The position numbers and the translations under genes were made by a program. DNA of 13,531 bases from Phycisphaerae bacterium (GTDB lineage Bacteria > Planctomycetota > Phycisphaerae > JAAYCJ01), in the NCBI GenBank assembly GCA_012514125.1, contig JAAZAW010000039.1, positions 1 through 13,531 of the forward strand, written 5' to 3'. This document shows positions 1 through 6,954 of this stretch, piece after piece (the stretch's first letter is position 1; each line of letters starts with the position of its first letter). The notes below the pieces were generated by a model. The model was not told the DNA's origin. It searched no databases and was given only the letters and a program-made list of their open reading frames with translations.

Positions 1-9
1 CCCTCCATT

Positions 10-26
10 TCGTACAAAATGTATTT
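10..26. promoter_or_regulatory. Operator-like palindrome, distal copy
   Basis: TCGTACA-AAA-TGTATTT is an imperfect version of the perfect palindrome at 82-98. It matches the other copy at 11 of the 14 arm positions and keeps the same AAA spacer. The two centres (18 and 90) are 72 bp apart, about seven helical turns, so dimers bound at both sites could lie on one face of the DNA. It lies upstream of a GntR-family gene and may be its operator or that of a gene left of the window. The function is inferred. Confidence 0.4.
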
Positions 27-81
27 TTCCTCCCTGGCACCCCCAAAAACCGTGATTTTTCTCACCGCAAACATCCGGATT

Positions 82-98
82 TTGTACAAAATGTACAA
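82..98. promoter_or_regulatory. Operator-like perfect palindrome upstream of gntR
   Basis: TTGTACA-AAA-TGTACAA has perfect 7-bp arms around a 3-bp spacer, the form expected for a dimeric winged-helix repressor. GntR/FadR-type operators are typically short dyads with GT and AC in the arms, which fits. The site is about 180 bp upstream of the GntR gene and has a degenerate partner at 10-26. The region 1-278 holds no convincing gene; apart from these dyads and a weak promoter near 227 I see nothing else in it. Autoregulation or control of a gene left of the window is inferred. Confidence 0.5.
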
Positions 99-226
99 TC
101 ACCCCACCTGCCAAAGGAGAAAACATCGGATCAAACTCCACCAAAGGCAGGTTCACCCGCCAACCATCGTTCCCGCCTGTCGCAATGCGCAGACAGACAC
201 CTCCGCAGGATTTCTTACGATACCAT

Positions 227-253
227 TTGAGTTATTCGTCTCTTTCTTATAAA
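227..253 (+). promoter_or_regulatory. Possible promoter of the GntR gene
   Basis: TTGAGT (227-232) and TATAAA (248-253) are separated by 15 bp, which is short for a sigma-70 promoter. It is the best candidate immediately upstream of the regulator gene. It would give a leader of roughly 20 to 35 nt, depending on which start codon is used. Confidence 0.3.
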
Positions 254-278
254 ATCCAAAAATAACGATCTTTAAGAA

Positions 279-953
279 ATGGAGCGAAAATCAGTGAGTA
301 CAAATCCGGCAGTCAAAAAAACAAAAAGTCAGCAAGCCCATGCGTTATTGAGAACGATGATTATATCAGGAGAATTCCGTCCGGAAAATAACTGGTCGTT
401 GAGAAAACTTGCAGCAAAATTAAAAATGTCCGTCGTTCCCATTACCGAAAGTCTTCGGCGACTCGAACAGGAAGGGATTATCGAAGTTCGGCCCCAGCGA
501 GGCATCTCCGTTCGCATTCTCTCCCCTCAGGAATTACAGGAACTCAAATTGATTCGCGAAGGCCTCGAAGTCCAGGCCGCCCGAATCCTGGCAATTTACC
601 AACCCAAAGCCAAAATAAAAAAACTCCGCATTAAAGCTCAAAAGATTCAAGCCCTGCTGAAAAAAAAGAAAACCAAAGAAGCAGCCTGTGTGGATTTTGA
701 ACTCCATCAGGAAATTATCGAAGCAGCCAATTGTCCCCAACTCACCGACCGCTACGATCAGCTCGCCACACTGAGCATGATCAGCACCGGCTCATGGGAC
801 CCAGCCTGGCTCAACCAGGAAATCCAGGGCCACTCCAACCATATGCTCCTCGTCGAAGCCATCGAATCAGGCGACCCCGAAAAAGCCGACCGGGCCGTCC
901 GTAACCACCTGAGAAGCGTCGCCAATCAATTCGACAAAAAACCGGCAAATTAA
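279..953 (+). CDS. GntR family transcriptional regulator, FadR/FCD type
   Basis: Probable DNA-binding regulator that responds to a small carboxylate-like ligand. Residues 15-80 form a GntR winged helix: an AHALLRTMIISGEF helix, a recognition region with RKLAAKLKMSVVPITESLRRLE, and a wing with RPQRGISVR. Residues 85-215 form an all-helical FCD domain with the usual metal-site pattern: D139 and H143 in DFELH, H188 in NHMLLVEAI, and H210 in RNHL. At 224 residues the length is normal. The ATG at 279 has no Shine-Dalgarno sequence. A GTG at 294 (codon 6) has GGAG at 281-284 with a 9-nt gap and may be the true start; the domain is unaffected. The 3' end overlaps the end of thiL by 4 bp, convergently. 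The ligand and target genes cannot be told from the sequence, and no metabolic genes it would obviously control lie inside the window. Confidence 0.93.
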   Translation: MERKSVSTNPAVKKTKSQQAHALLRTMIISGEFRPENNWSLRKLAAKLKMSVVPITESLRRLEQEGIIEVRPQRGISVRILSPQELQELKLIREGLEVQAARILAIYQPKAKIKKLRIKAQKIQALLKKKKTKEAACVDFELHQEIIEAANCPQLTDRYDQLATLSMISTGSWDPAWLNQEIQGHSNHMLLVEAIESGDPEKADRAVRNHLRSVANQFDKKPAN

Positions 954-1873
954 AAATGCCGATACCCGCCGGCCTGAATCTCAACCCGACGACCGGTAGG
1001 ATAAATCATCAAAATCCCCGACTCTTCGACGATGCGTCCAATAGGCAGCAATCGAACATTTTCCGGTAAATCCGGCAACTCGCTCGGCGAAATTCCAATC
1101 GCCGCAAGCAATTCAAAATCTTCCCCATCATTAATTGCATAATCCATCGCTTCTTTGCCGGTCTTCGCCGACAACTTCCGCGCATCTACGGAAATAGCTG
1201 CTTCCACCGCATGCGAAAAAAGTTCCGCCCCACACCGGCTCTCCGCGCACATATGCCCAAGATCGCTCGACAATCCATCGGAAATATCGATCATCGCATG
1301 CACCGGCAAATGTTCCGCTATCCAAAGCCCCTGCTCGATTTTAGGCTCAAAACGCAAATGCTTGCCCAGAATCGAACCGCCCAGTGTCCCCGTCACATAT
1401 AAATAATCGCCCGCCTTCGCCCCCCTTCGTAACGTCGGCTCATTTCGCTGACATTTCCCCAGCAAGCATACATCCAGCACCAACCCTTTTTCCGAATGCG
1501 ATGTATCCCCGCCGACAATCGGACAACCAAACCGATCCGCAAGTTGCATCATCCCCTGAAAAACACCCTTGAGAATTTCCACCGGCATCTCCGGCGGTCT
1601 GGCCACCGACACAATCGCCGCCACCGGCTCACCTGCCATGGCAGCGCAATCCGAAAGGCATCGCCCCAACGCCTTGTGCCCCACTTCCTCAGGTTTCGCA
1701 TCGGGAAAAGTAAAATGAATATTTTCAATCACCATATCGCTGCCAAGCAGCACCTTGCCCCCGGGAAGATCGATCACCGCCATATCGTCGCCGATTCCCA
1801 CCGCCACGCCGGTTCGGCCGACCGGCCGATCCAGAACCTGACGAAGCCAGGATATAAACTCAAATTCGTTCAT
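950..1873 (-). CDS. thiL: Thiamine-monophosphate kinase
   Basis: Phosphorylates thiamine monophosphate with ATP to give thiamine diphosphate, the last step of cofactor synthesis, in the cytosol. About 307 residues, the normal length. It has the AIR-synthase/ThiL fold signatures in order: VGIGDDMAVI near the N-terminus (Asp pair binding Mg), DMVIENIHF, GHKALGRCLSDCAAMAGEP, VGGDTS, then the C-terminal half with DISDGLSSDLGHM and NDGEDFELL. The preceding coaB stop and this start share one base (TGATG), so translation is probably coupled. A GTG one codon earlier (1876) is an equally possible start with a 4-base overlap. It is the last gene of the gmk-rpoZ-coaC-coaB-thiL block, and its TAA overlaps the stop of the convergent gntR, leaving no room for a terminator between the two. 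Confidence 0.96.
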   Translation of the reverse strand: MNEFEFISWLRQVLDRPVGRTGVAVGIGDDMAVIDLPGGKVLLGSDMVIENIHFTFPDAKPEEVGHKALGRCLSDCAAMAGEPVAAIVSVARPPEMPVEILKGVFQGMMQLADRFGCPIVGGDTSHSEKGLVLDVCLLGKCQRNEPTLRRGAKAGDYLYVTGTLGGSILGKHLRFEPKIEQGLWIAEHLPVHAMIDISDGLSSDLGHMCAESRCGAELFSHAVEAAISVDARKLSAKTGKEAMDYAINDGEDFELLAAIGISPSELPDLPENVRLLPIGRIVEESGILMIYPTGRRVEIQAGGYRHF

Positions 1874-2511
1874 CACTTTTGCATCGCCACAAGCTGCTCC
1901 GCGAACTTCACCAACTTCGCACCTAACGACGTTTTCGTCGTCTCAGGCCATCGCTGCCATTCATATTCCCGTGTGTAAACCTGAACATTGTTCGTCGAAC
2001 TGCCCAATGCCGTCGGCGAGTTAAGCACAATCACATCCAGATTTTTTTTGCTGAACTTTAGCAACGCATGATCGCGACCCGCACGATCTTCCAGAGCAAA
2101 ACCAATCAAAAGCTGGTGATCTTTTTTCCGTCGGCCAAGCTGAGCCAGGATATCCGGATTCGGCACCAGCTCAAGCGTGATCGCCGTTTCGTTTCGATCT
2201 TTTTTAATCTTATAGCGACTCTTGATCTTCGGCTTGTAGTCCCCAACCGCCGCCGACATCACCACAACATCCACCTTGGAAAAAACTTTCAGGGCTTCGC
2301 GATACATCTCGTCCGCACTGACCACCGATATCACTCGAACCCCTTTGGGAGGATCCAGATTCACCGGTCCGGAGATCAGCGTTACCCGATGACCGCGTTT
2401 TTTCGCCGCCCGTGCTATCGCATACCCCATCTGACCGGTCGAACTGTTACTGATAAACCGCACCGGGTCAATGTATTCACGTGTCGGACCTGCTGTAACA
2501 AGAATATGCAT
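1873..2511 (-). CDS. coaB: Phosphopantothenate-cysteine ligase (CoaB domain as a separate protein)
   Basis: Joins 4'-phosphopantothenate to cysteine using a nucleoside triphosphate, the second step of coenzyme A synthesis. The 212 residues match the C-terminal half of bifunctional CoaBC. TAGPTREYIDPVRFISNSSTGQMG (residues 6-29) carries the substrate-binding Asn of the ISN motif. It is followed by SAAVGDYKP (86-94), the lysine-rich KIKK (101-104), NPDILAQ (118-124) and GFALE (137-141). The gene begins in the same reading frame as coaC, after its TAA and two further codons (ACT GCG). A GGCGGT sequence overlapping the end of coaC can serve as ribosome-binding site, so separate translation is plausible. 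Most bacteria make a fused CoaBC of about 400 residues, although some lineages such as streptococci and enterococci have separate genes. It runs into thiL with a 1-base stop/start overlap. Confidence 0.95.
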   Translation of the reverse strand: MHILVTAGPTREYIDPVRFISNSSTGQMGYAIARAAKKRGHRVTLISGPVNLDPPKGVRVISVVSADEMYREALKVFSKVDVVVMSAAVGDYKPKIKSRYKIKKDRNETAITLELVPNPDILAQLGRRKKDHQLLIGFALEDRAGRDHALLKFSKKNLDVIVLNSPTALGSSTNNVQVYTREYEWQRWPETTKTSLGAKLVKFAEQLVAMQK

Positions 2512-2517
2512 CGCAGT

Positions 2518-3087
2518 TTACCGCCCATCAAGAAGATTGATGATGGCCGAGTAAATTTCCTCCGCTTCCACCATTCGGCCCGGACCACTCGTACCGCATG
2601 ACAGATGGCCCTGCGTCGGGCCGACAAAATGAAAACCAAATTCCTTCAACCGCCGAACATTATCCCTGACGATCGGATTGTTCCACATATGAGTGTTCAT
2701 CGCAGGGGCAAGTAAAATCGGGCAGGTCACCGCTAAAGCAGTACAGGTAAGCAAATTATGTCCAAAACCCCACGAAAGTCCCGCCAGCGTATTGGCCGTC
2801 GCAGGGGCGATTACAAAAATATCCGCCCATTGCGCAAGCTGAATATGATTCGAAGTCACCGATTCCTGAGCGACAAAAATGTTGGTCTTGACCGCTCGAC
2901 CCGTAAAAGCCTGAAAACTCGCCGGACCAATCAGTTGGGTGGCCGCCTTTGTCATGATCACTTCCACCTGGGCCTGCGACTGCCGAAGCAGCGAAGTCAA
3001 CGCCACAGCCTTAAACGCCGCCACACCACCGCTGACTCCCAGCAAAATTTTCCGATCTGACAAATTTGACAAAGGTATCTGAGCCAT
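2518..3087 (-). CDS. coaC: Phosphopantothenoylcysteine decarboxylase (CoaC domain as a separate protein)
   Basis: FMN-dependent decarboxylation of phosphopantothenoylcysteine to 4'-phosphopantetheine, the third step of coenzyme A synthesis. The 189 residues carry the flavoprotein (HFCD) motifs: LLGVSGGVAAFKA (15-27) for FMN, the catalytic His81 in NHIQLAQWAD, PAMNTHMW with Asn131, and the Cys164 flap in LSCGTSGPGRM. All three sit at a constant offset of 6 from the E. coli CoaBC residues H75, N125 and C158. The start ATG has GGAAGG just upstream. The protein ends at LLDGR-TAA exactly where the linker to CoaB lies in fused enzymes, and coaB continues in the same frame. A 74-nt gap containing a GC-rich hairpin separates it from rpoZ. 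Confidence 0.96.
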   Translation of the reverse strand: MAQIPLSNLSDRKILLGVSGGVAAFKAVALTSLLRQSQAQVEVIMTKAATQLIGPASFQAFTGRAVKTNIFVAQESVTSNHIQLAQWADIFVIAPATANTLAGLSWGFGHNLLTCTALAVTCPILLAPAMNTHMWNNPIVRDNVRRLKEFGFHFVGPTQGHLSCGTSGPGRMVEAEEIYSAIINLLDGR

Positions 3088-3100
3088 GGGCCTTCCATCA

Positions 3101-3137
3101 ATAAAATCGTCCGGCCAGGTCCAATCTCCCGCCGGAC
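3101..3137 (-). terminator. Hairpin between rpoZ and coaC, possible attenuator
   Basis: Read on the minus strand, GTCCGGC and GCCGGAC (3137-3131 and 3115-3109) form a perfect 7-bp GC-rich stem with a 15-nt loop, followed by GATTTTATT. This resembles a weak intrinsic terminator. It would lower coaC-coaB-thiL transcription relative to gmk-rpoZ rather than stop it. The loop is long and the U-run is broken, so termination is uncertain. Confidence 0.4.
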
Positions 3138-3161
3138 GTCAATTTCATTGAAACAAATTCC

Positions 3162-3392
3162 TTATTTTGCTCTGTCAGGCGCCGCAACATCACTATTGGC
3201 ATAATCAATAGCAACCTTATCCTGCATAATTTCTTCGATGATCGTCTCAAGATCCGTCATCCCTTCCTCGCGTTTCACCAACGGACGAGAACCCTGAAGC
3301 AATTCATTATAACGTTTATGAATCAACGAGGCCAATTTAAACCGACCGCCGACTTTATCGATAATCGCATCATCTTTCAACGCTTCAATCAT
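3162..3392 (-). CDS. rpoZ: DNA-directed RNA polymerase omega subunit
   Basis: Small subunit that binds the beta-prime C-terminus and helps assemble RNA polymerase. It has 76 residues, within the family's usual 65-90. The N-terminal helix and GGRFKLASLIHKRYNELLQGSRPLV (residues 15-39) match the RpoZ core, in which a (N/G)RF..V..A.(K/R)R pattern is conserved. The later helix DLETIIEEIMQDKV replaces the usual AL.EI..GK stretch. Its ATG lies 6 nt after the gmk stop, and an AAGAGG sequence overlapping that stop is the likely ribosome-binding site. The position between gmk and coaC is the common bacterial order gmk-rpoZ-coaBC and strongly supports the call. Confidence 0.9.
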   Translation of the reverse strand: MIEALKDDAIIDKVGGRFKLASLIHKRYNELLQGSRPLVKREEGMTDLETIIEEIMQDKVAIDYANSDVAAPDRAK

Positions 3393-3398
3393 AACCTC

Positions 3399-3956
3399 TT
3401 ACTCCTGCTTACAAATTCGTTCCAACTCATCCACCGCTCGACTTAACTCGTCATTCACAACCCAATACCGGTAAATATCGGCTTCCTGGGCCTGGGCTGT
3501 CTCCGCCCGGGCATTGTCCAACCGACGCTGAATCACCGATTCATCGTCACGCGCCCGACTTCGGATTCGCCGAACCAGCTCGTCTTCGCTGGGCGGATGT
3601 AAAAATATCATTATAGCATCTGGAAATAATTTTGCTACCTTTTTCGCGCCCTGAACCTCGATTCCCAGGATCACATCCCGACCTTCCGACAACGCACGAT
3701 CGATCGGATCGCGGGGGGTGCCGTAGTAATTTCCCAGATATTCCGCATGTTCCAAAAGCTGATCATCACGAATCAACTCTTCGAACCGCCGGCGGGAAAC
3801 AAAATAATAATCCCTGCCGTCTTTCTCCTGGGCGCTGGCCGGTCTGGTCGTCGCCGATATACTGATCTGCGCTCCGAGCCTGGACGCCAGCTCACGAATA
3901 ATCGTGCTTTTGCCGACACCGGAAGGACCGCTGATAACAATCAATTTCCCTGCCAT
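3399..3956 (-). CDS. gmk: Guanylate kinase
   Basis: Transfers phosphate from ATP to GMP (and dGMP) to make GDP. About 185 residues from the ATG at 3956. The frame is open further upstream, but that extension is Arg-rich, overlaps the preceding gene's end and matches no family sequence. Motifs: P-loop SGPSGVGKST near residue 10, the GMP-binding segment SATTRPASAQEKDGRDYYFV, E and Y in LLEHAEYLGNYYGTP, the GIEVQGAKKV strand, FLHPPS, and the lid RRIRSRARDDE. Oddity: the usual second arginine of TTRxxR (R41 in yeast, which binds the GMP phosphate) is serine here. The enzyme is otherwise intact. rpoZ starts 6 nt downstream, so the two are co-transcribed. Confidence 0.95.
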   Translation of the reverse strand: MAGKLIVISGPSGVGKSTIIRELASRLGAQISISATTRPASAQEKDGRDYYFVSRRRFEELIRDDQLLEHAEYLGNYYGTPRDPIDRALSEGRDVILGIEVQGAKKVAKLFPDAIMIFLHPPSEDELVRRIRSRARDDESVIQRRLDNARAETAQAQEADIYRYWVVNDELSRAVDELERICKQE

Positions 3957-4023
3957 CGAGTAATTATATTCCCAACGCCATAATCCATCGCAATTATCGC
4001 GTTTTTTCTTAAAAATCCTGGAT

Positions 4024-4974
4024 TTATTTGGCTGAAGGTTGAGTGCTCTGCGGGGCCGCCGGAGGAGTCCGTCCCGGACCACGCATCGTCGGCGGCGCCT
4101 CACGAACAACACCGGCCTCTTTTTCCGCTTCCTGCATCGCGTCCCGGGTAGCCTGCATCTGCTTCTGGTTCAACAGCATCGAATGAATCTGATCCTTCAT
4201 CTTTTCCAGCGGAATCAACTCACCGGGTTTGCGTTCGGTAATCTTAAACAGAACAAACCCCTTGTTGTCCGGCATGATGCGAGGACCAATCAATTCATTG
4301 ACATTCACCATCGTCATCGCACCGGCAATCGGCTGACCCAAATTGTCTGCCAGGGTCGTCGACAAAACATTTTCAATGGAAGGATCGGAAAGCCCCGTGA
4401 TTTTCTGGGTCGTTTCCTTGTTCGCTTCAACAAGCTCGTCAAAATCCTTACCCTCTGTCAACTGCTTCCTGATCGCGTCGATTTCTTCCCGCTTTTCAGT
4501 CGCAATCACCTTTGCAGTGATGTAAGCGCCTTCATGAAACTGCGGTTGCTCTTTGTTCGCTTCGTAATACGCCTTTACGTCTTCATCGGTCACAGTAACA
4601 CTGTTCCGCTTGTTGCTCATATACAGGTTGGTAAGGGTCTGATTCTTCATGAAAGTCATCACCGGTTTGAGTTCCGGATTGTCTTCAAGTCCGCTCTTGC
4701 GCGCCTGATTGGCCAGAACCATCGTCATCTTCCAGGCATCAATAATGCGCTGTTCCTGTTCCGGCGGTAATCCCGGCGCCAGGTACTTCTTGATCAAATC
4801 CAGATCGCCCCGGGTCAGCTTCTCATCACCGACCGTCGCCACCACATCCGAAGCCTCCTGCGCCTTCGGCTCTGCCGCTTGAATCTCCGCCGGCTGGGTC
4901 GTCTGGGACCAGCTCAAGCCGCACGACAAAGCAATGACCATACTCATCAGGTATAAATTAAAACTTTTTTTCAT
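4024..4974 (-). CDS. Exported SurA/PrsA-like peptidyl-prolyl isomerase-type chaperone
   Basis: Probably a periplasmic folding factor. The ATG at 4974 is chosen because GGAGG lies 7 nt upstream; an in-frame TTG at 5004 has no such site. The 316-residue product begins MKKSFNLYLMSMVIALSCGLSWS, a Sec signal peptide with likely cleavage after SWS. Residues 45-165 look like a SurA_N chaperone domain (VVATVGDEKLTRGDLDLIKKYL, then a helix-rich segment with VTDEDVKAYYEANKEQ). Residues 165-255 resemble a parvulin domain (AKVIATEKREEIDAIRKQLTEGKDFDELVEAN), but the usual GGdLG motif is not visible, so catalysis is doubtful. A charged helix and a Pro-rich tail with APPTMRGPGRTPP follow. It is the first gene of the gmk block, 67 nt before gmk. 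Confidence 0.82.
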   Translation of the reverse strand: MKKSFNLYLMSMVIALSCGLSWSQTTQPAEIQAAEPKAQEASDVVATVGDEKLTRGDLDLIKKYLAPGLPPEQEQRIIDAWKMTMVLANQARKSGLEDNPELKPVMTFMKNQTLTNLYMSNKRNSVTVTDEDVKAYYEANKEQPQFHEGAYITAKVIATEKREEIDAIRKQLTEGKDFDELVEANKETTQKITGLSDPSIENVLSTTLADNLGQPIAGAMTMVNVNELIGPRIMPDNKGFVLFKITERKPGELIPLEKMKDQIHSMLLNQKQMQATRDAMQEAEKEAGVVREAPPTMRGPGRTPPAAPQSTQPSAK

Positions 4975-5128
4975 CCCAAATCCTCCAAAATAAATTTTTT
5001 TCAATATAGCCTTACTTTAAACGAAAAGAAAGCGAATTTCATCATATATATCATTTTATTTCGTGTGAAAATGAACTTGAAACCCCTCAAAAGGAGAATA
5101 TCAATTCGTTTATCCCAAAGTCGATGCA

Positions 5129-5165
5129 ACCGGCGTTAATTTTCAGGCTCGCCGGTGCTTTTTTT
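5129..5165 (+). other. GC-rich hairpin with T-run on the plus strand
   Basis: ACCGGCG (5129-5135) and CGCCGGT (5150-5156) form a perfect 7-bp stem with a 14-nt loop, followed on the plus strand by GC and seven T. This has terminator form, but all genes here run on the minus strand, and the hairpin straddles the stop codon of the membrane protein gene. It might block antisense transcription. The role is unproven. Confidence 0.3.
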
Positions 5166-5792
5166 ACCGGTATGGCCGATTTGATATAAAATCCCCAGTA
5201 TCGCCAGAATGACCACCGCCAGATGAATCGCCCCGGGCTTATCGACCTGCATCCAGCCGCCCTCCAGGAGTCCCGCCCTCTGCGCCAAAACCACCAGTGA
5301 AAAAAGAATCATGCCCGCCCCCTGAACCGCCGTCACGACCGTAATCGTCGCCTTGAGCAAAAACCATCCCAGCACGGCAAAGACAAGAAACCCGACGATC
5401 ACAAGCACCGGCCCGTAATACGCCGTCCGCTCATGAAGACTCACCACCTGCCAAACCATCGTCGCACCGGTCAGCCCTGAAAGTATCGCCACCGCCACCT
5501 TAAATAACGGCCAGGCTAAAATTCCCAAAACAATGGCGATTCCTATTGTTATGATATAAGGATACTGTGTCGTCTGCCCGATCTGCCATCCGAGCCAGGC
5601 TCCGAAAAGAATCGCATTGAGGATCAAAATTCCGCGAAATAAGCTCCGCCCATAAAGCAGAAAAATCACACCCGCCCCGATCATCAAAACCAATGCCGGT
5701 GTCGGCAGTTGCCTGAGTTGCTCGATCCACGACGAAAAATGAATAAACCCTTCCGCCGGTAAAACCATCCCCTCCAAAGTCTGCCGGTTCAT
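5136..5792 (-). CDS. Seven-helix membrane protein of unknown function (small paralogue)
   Basis: I do not recognise a named family; the helix layout recalls TMEM198/DUF4203-like proteins, but this is a guess. The 218 residues contain about seven hydrophobic helices, near 31-48, 52-72, 78-96, 98-117, 126-146, 148-170 and 187-206, rich in small residues (GAW, GLTGA, GAG). Residues 38-72 align without gaps to residues 32-66 of the upstream neighbour, with identities at about 15 of 35 positions, including the shared G-x-W-x-G-W-x-I-G motif at the end of helix 2. The two genes are therefore probably an ancient tandem duplication. The start overlaps the upstream stop (ATGA), and GGAG inside the upstream gene is a likely ribosome-binding site, so expression is coupled. 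The partners may form a hetero-oligomer. Confidence 0.75.
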   Translation of the reverse strand: MNRQTLEGMVLPAEGFIHFSSWIEQLRQLPTPALVLMIGAGVIFLLYGRSLFRGILILNAILFGAWLGWQIGQTTQYPYIITIGIAIVLGILAWPLFKVAVAILSGLTGATMVWQVVSLHERTAYYGPVLVIVGFLVFAVLGWFLLKATITVVTAVQGAGMILFSLVVLAQRAGLLEGGWMQVDKPGAIHLAVVILAILGILYQIGHTGKKSTGEPEN

Positions 5793-6760
5793 TTTTTCTT
5801 CTTCTCCCCCTTAGGTTTGTTCGGTTCGTCCGATTCTTCTTCGTCTTCGCCCTCTTCCTCACCCGCCGGCGGAGCAGGCTTGAGCCAATATTGGACGCCG
5901 GCTCCGGCAATCCATAAAATAACCAGAAAAACCGAAATCAGCCAATATCGCCCCTCAAGCCATGCCAAATGATTGGTATTTCGCAATGTCATTAAGATAC
6001 TCATACCGCCGAAAATAAGCAAGGCTCCAAAAAGCGAAGTATAAACGATATTAAGAAAAGCGGGGCGCAATAATGCCAGAACACAGCCAAAAATCAATGC
6101 CACACCGGCTAAAAGCATCATATTTACGGAAAGACGGGGAATGATCATCTTCAGGCGATCCCAGACCGCCCAAAGAGTCGGACCAAATTCCTCCTGCCAA
6201 CTTTGCCAGTCGGGATACTGCGCCCGCGATAGCTTGGGAACCAATAATTTAAGCTCCTGAAAGGCTCTGCCATCCGATATTTTTGTGTCTTCCACCTCAA
6301 CACCGGATCGATTTGTCGTCAATGAACTTGAAGGCCCCGGAGCCAGCTTCAACCCCTCGATTTCCATCGCCTTTTGCGATTGCTGCCCGGCATTTTTCAA
6401 ATAAGGATAAGCAATATGCCATGAATATAAGGATAACAATACTAAAAAAATCAGCGCAGAGGAAAAAATTGCCAGCCAGAAATTAAAAAACCAGTACCCG
6501 ATCCCCGCACCAAGTAAACCGCCAATAAACATGGATAATAGGCTATTAATGCCGTACATCGGACCGATATACCACCCGATCCAAATTCCCGTTCCCAGAA
6601 AAAACAGGGTCAGCACCAGCCGATGAAACTGGAAGCCAAAAAGCCAGAACATCGCCCCTGCCGCGATCATCGCGATGACGATCCCGTATATGACACCTGG
6701 CTGTTGGAAAACCAAAAAATCCGACAGTTTCGTTACTGTTGCCTGAGTCGCAGCTAGCAT
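5789..6760 (-). CDS. Seven-helix membrane protein with acidic tail (large paralogue)
   Basis: Unrecognised integral membrane protein of 323 residues, with helices near 22-42, 47-65, 73-91, 95-113, 212-230, 235-256 and 271-291. A soluble insert of about 98 residues (114-211) lies between helices 4 and 5, where the smaller neighbour has almost nothing. The C-terminal 25 residues are a low-complexity charged tail, an EEEGEDEEESDE stretch followed by lysines. FGFQFHR and GIWIGWYIG around helices 1-2 are shared in pattern with the downstream gene. The ATG at 6760 follows AAGGAG with only 2 nt between, unusually short, but no better in-frame start is nearby. It is the first gene of a two-gene operon. 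Transport, scaffolding or stress roles are all possible. Confidence 0.75.
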   Translation of the reverse strand: MLAATQATVTKLSDFLVFQQPGVIYGIVIAMIAAGAMFWLFGFQFHRLVLTLFFLGTGIWIGWYIGPMYGINSLLSMFIGGLLGAGIGYWFFNFWLAIFSSALIFLVLLSLYSWHIAYPYLKNAGQQSQKAMEIEGLKLAPGPSSSLTTNRSGVEVEDTKISDGRAFQELKLLVPKLSRAQYPDWQSWQEEFGPTLWAVWDRLKMIIPRLSVNMMLLAGVALIFGCVLALLRPAFLNIVYTSLFGALLIFGGMSILMTLRNTNHLAWLEGRYWLISVFLVILWIAGAGVQYWLKPAPPAGEEEGEDEEESDEPNKPKGEKKKK

Positions 6761-6880
6761 AACTCCTTTTATCCTATGTTGTACATGATCGTATTATCGT
6801 TCAGATGCGGCTTACAAGGTGAGAAAAACTACAGGATAAATTCAAACCTGGAATAATCATATAATAATATAATATTACCA

Positions 6881-6926
6881 TAAACAAAAAGATCGAACAG
6901 CATTTTTAATGCACCGTTCGATCTTT
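6881..6926 (-). terminator. Intrinsic terminator of the micro-lipoprotein gene
   Basis: On the minus strand AAAGATCGAAC (6926-6916) pairs perfectly with GTTCGATCTTT (6898-6888). An inner stem GCATT/AATGC lies around a 3-nt loop, and TTTTTGTTTA follows. This two-part hairpin with a T-rich tail starts about 28 nt after the lipoprotein stop codon and is a convincing Rho-independent terminator. It also isolates the downstream two-gene membrane operon. Confidence 0.85.
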
Positions 6927-6954
6927 GTATTGTATTATCGAAATGAAATTAAAA

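Noticed and set aside
19..252. Open frame of 77 codons in the leader of gntR
   Set aside because: No ribosome-binding site, it starts inside an operator-like palindrome, and the product has no recognisable features.
3957..4112. N-terminal extension of guanylate kinase
   Set aside because: Arg-rich sequence overlapping the end of the upstream gene; the P-loop begins right after the internal ATG at 3956, as in normal Gmk.
6775..6795. A TTGTACA half-site upstream of the membrane protein operon as a GntR target
   Set aside because: Only one arm of the palindrome matches; the other arm is unrelated, so chance is enough.
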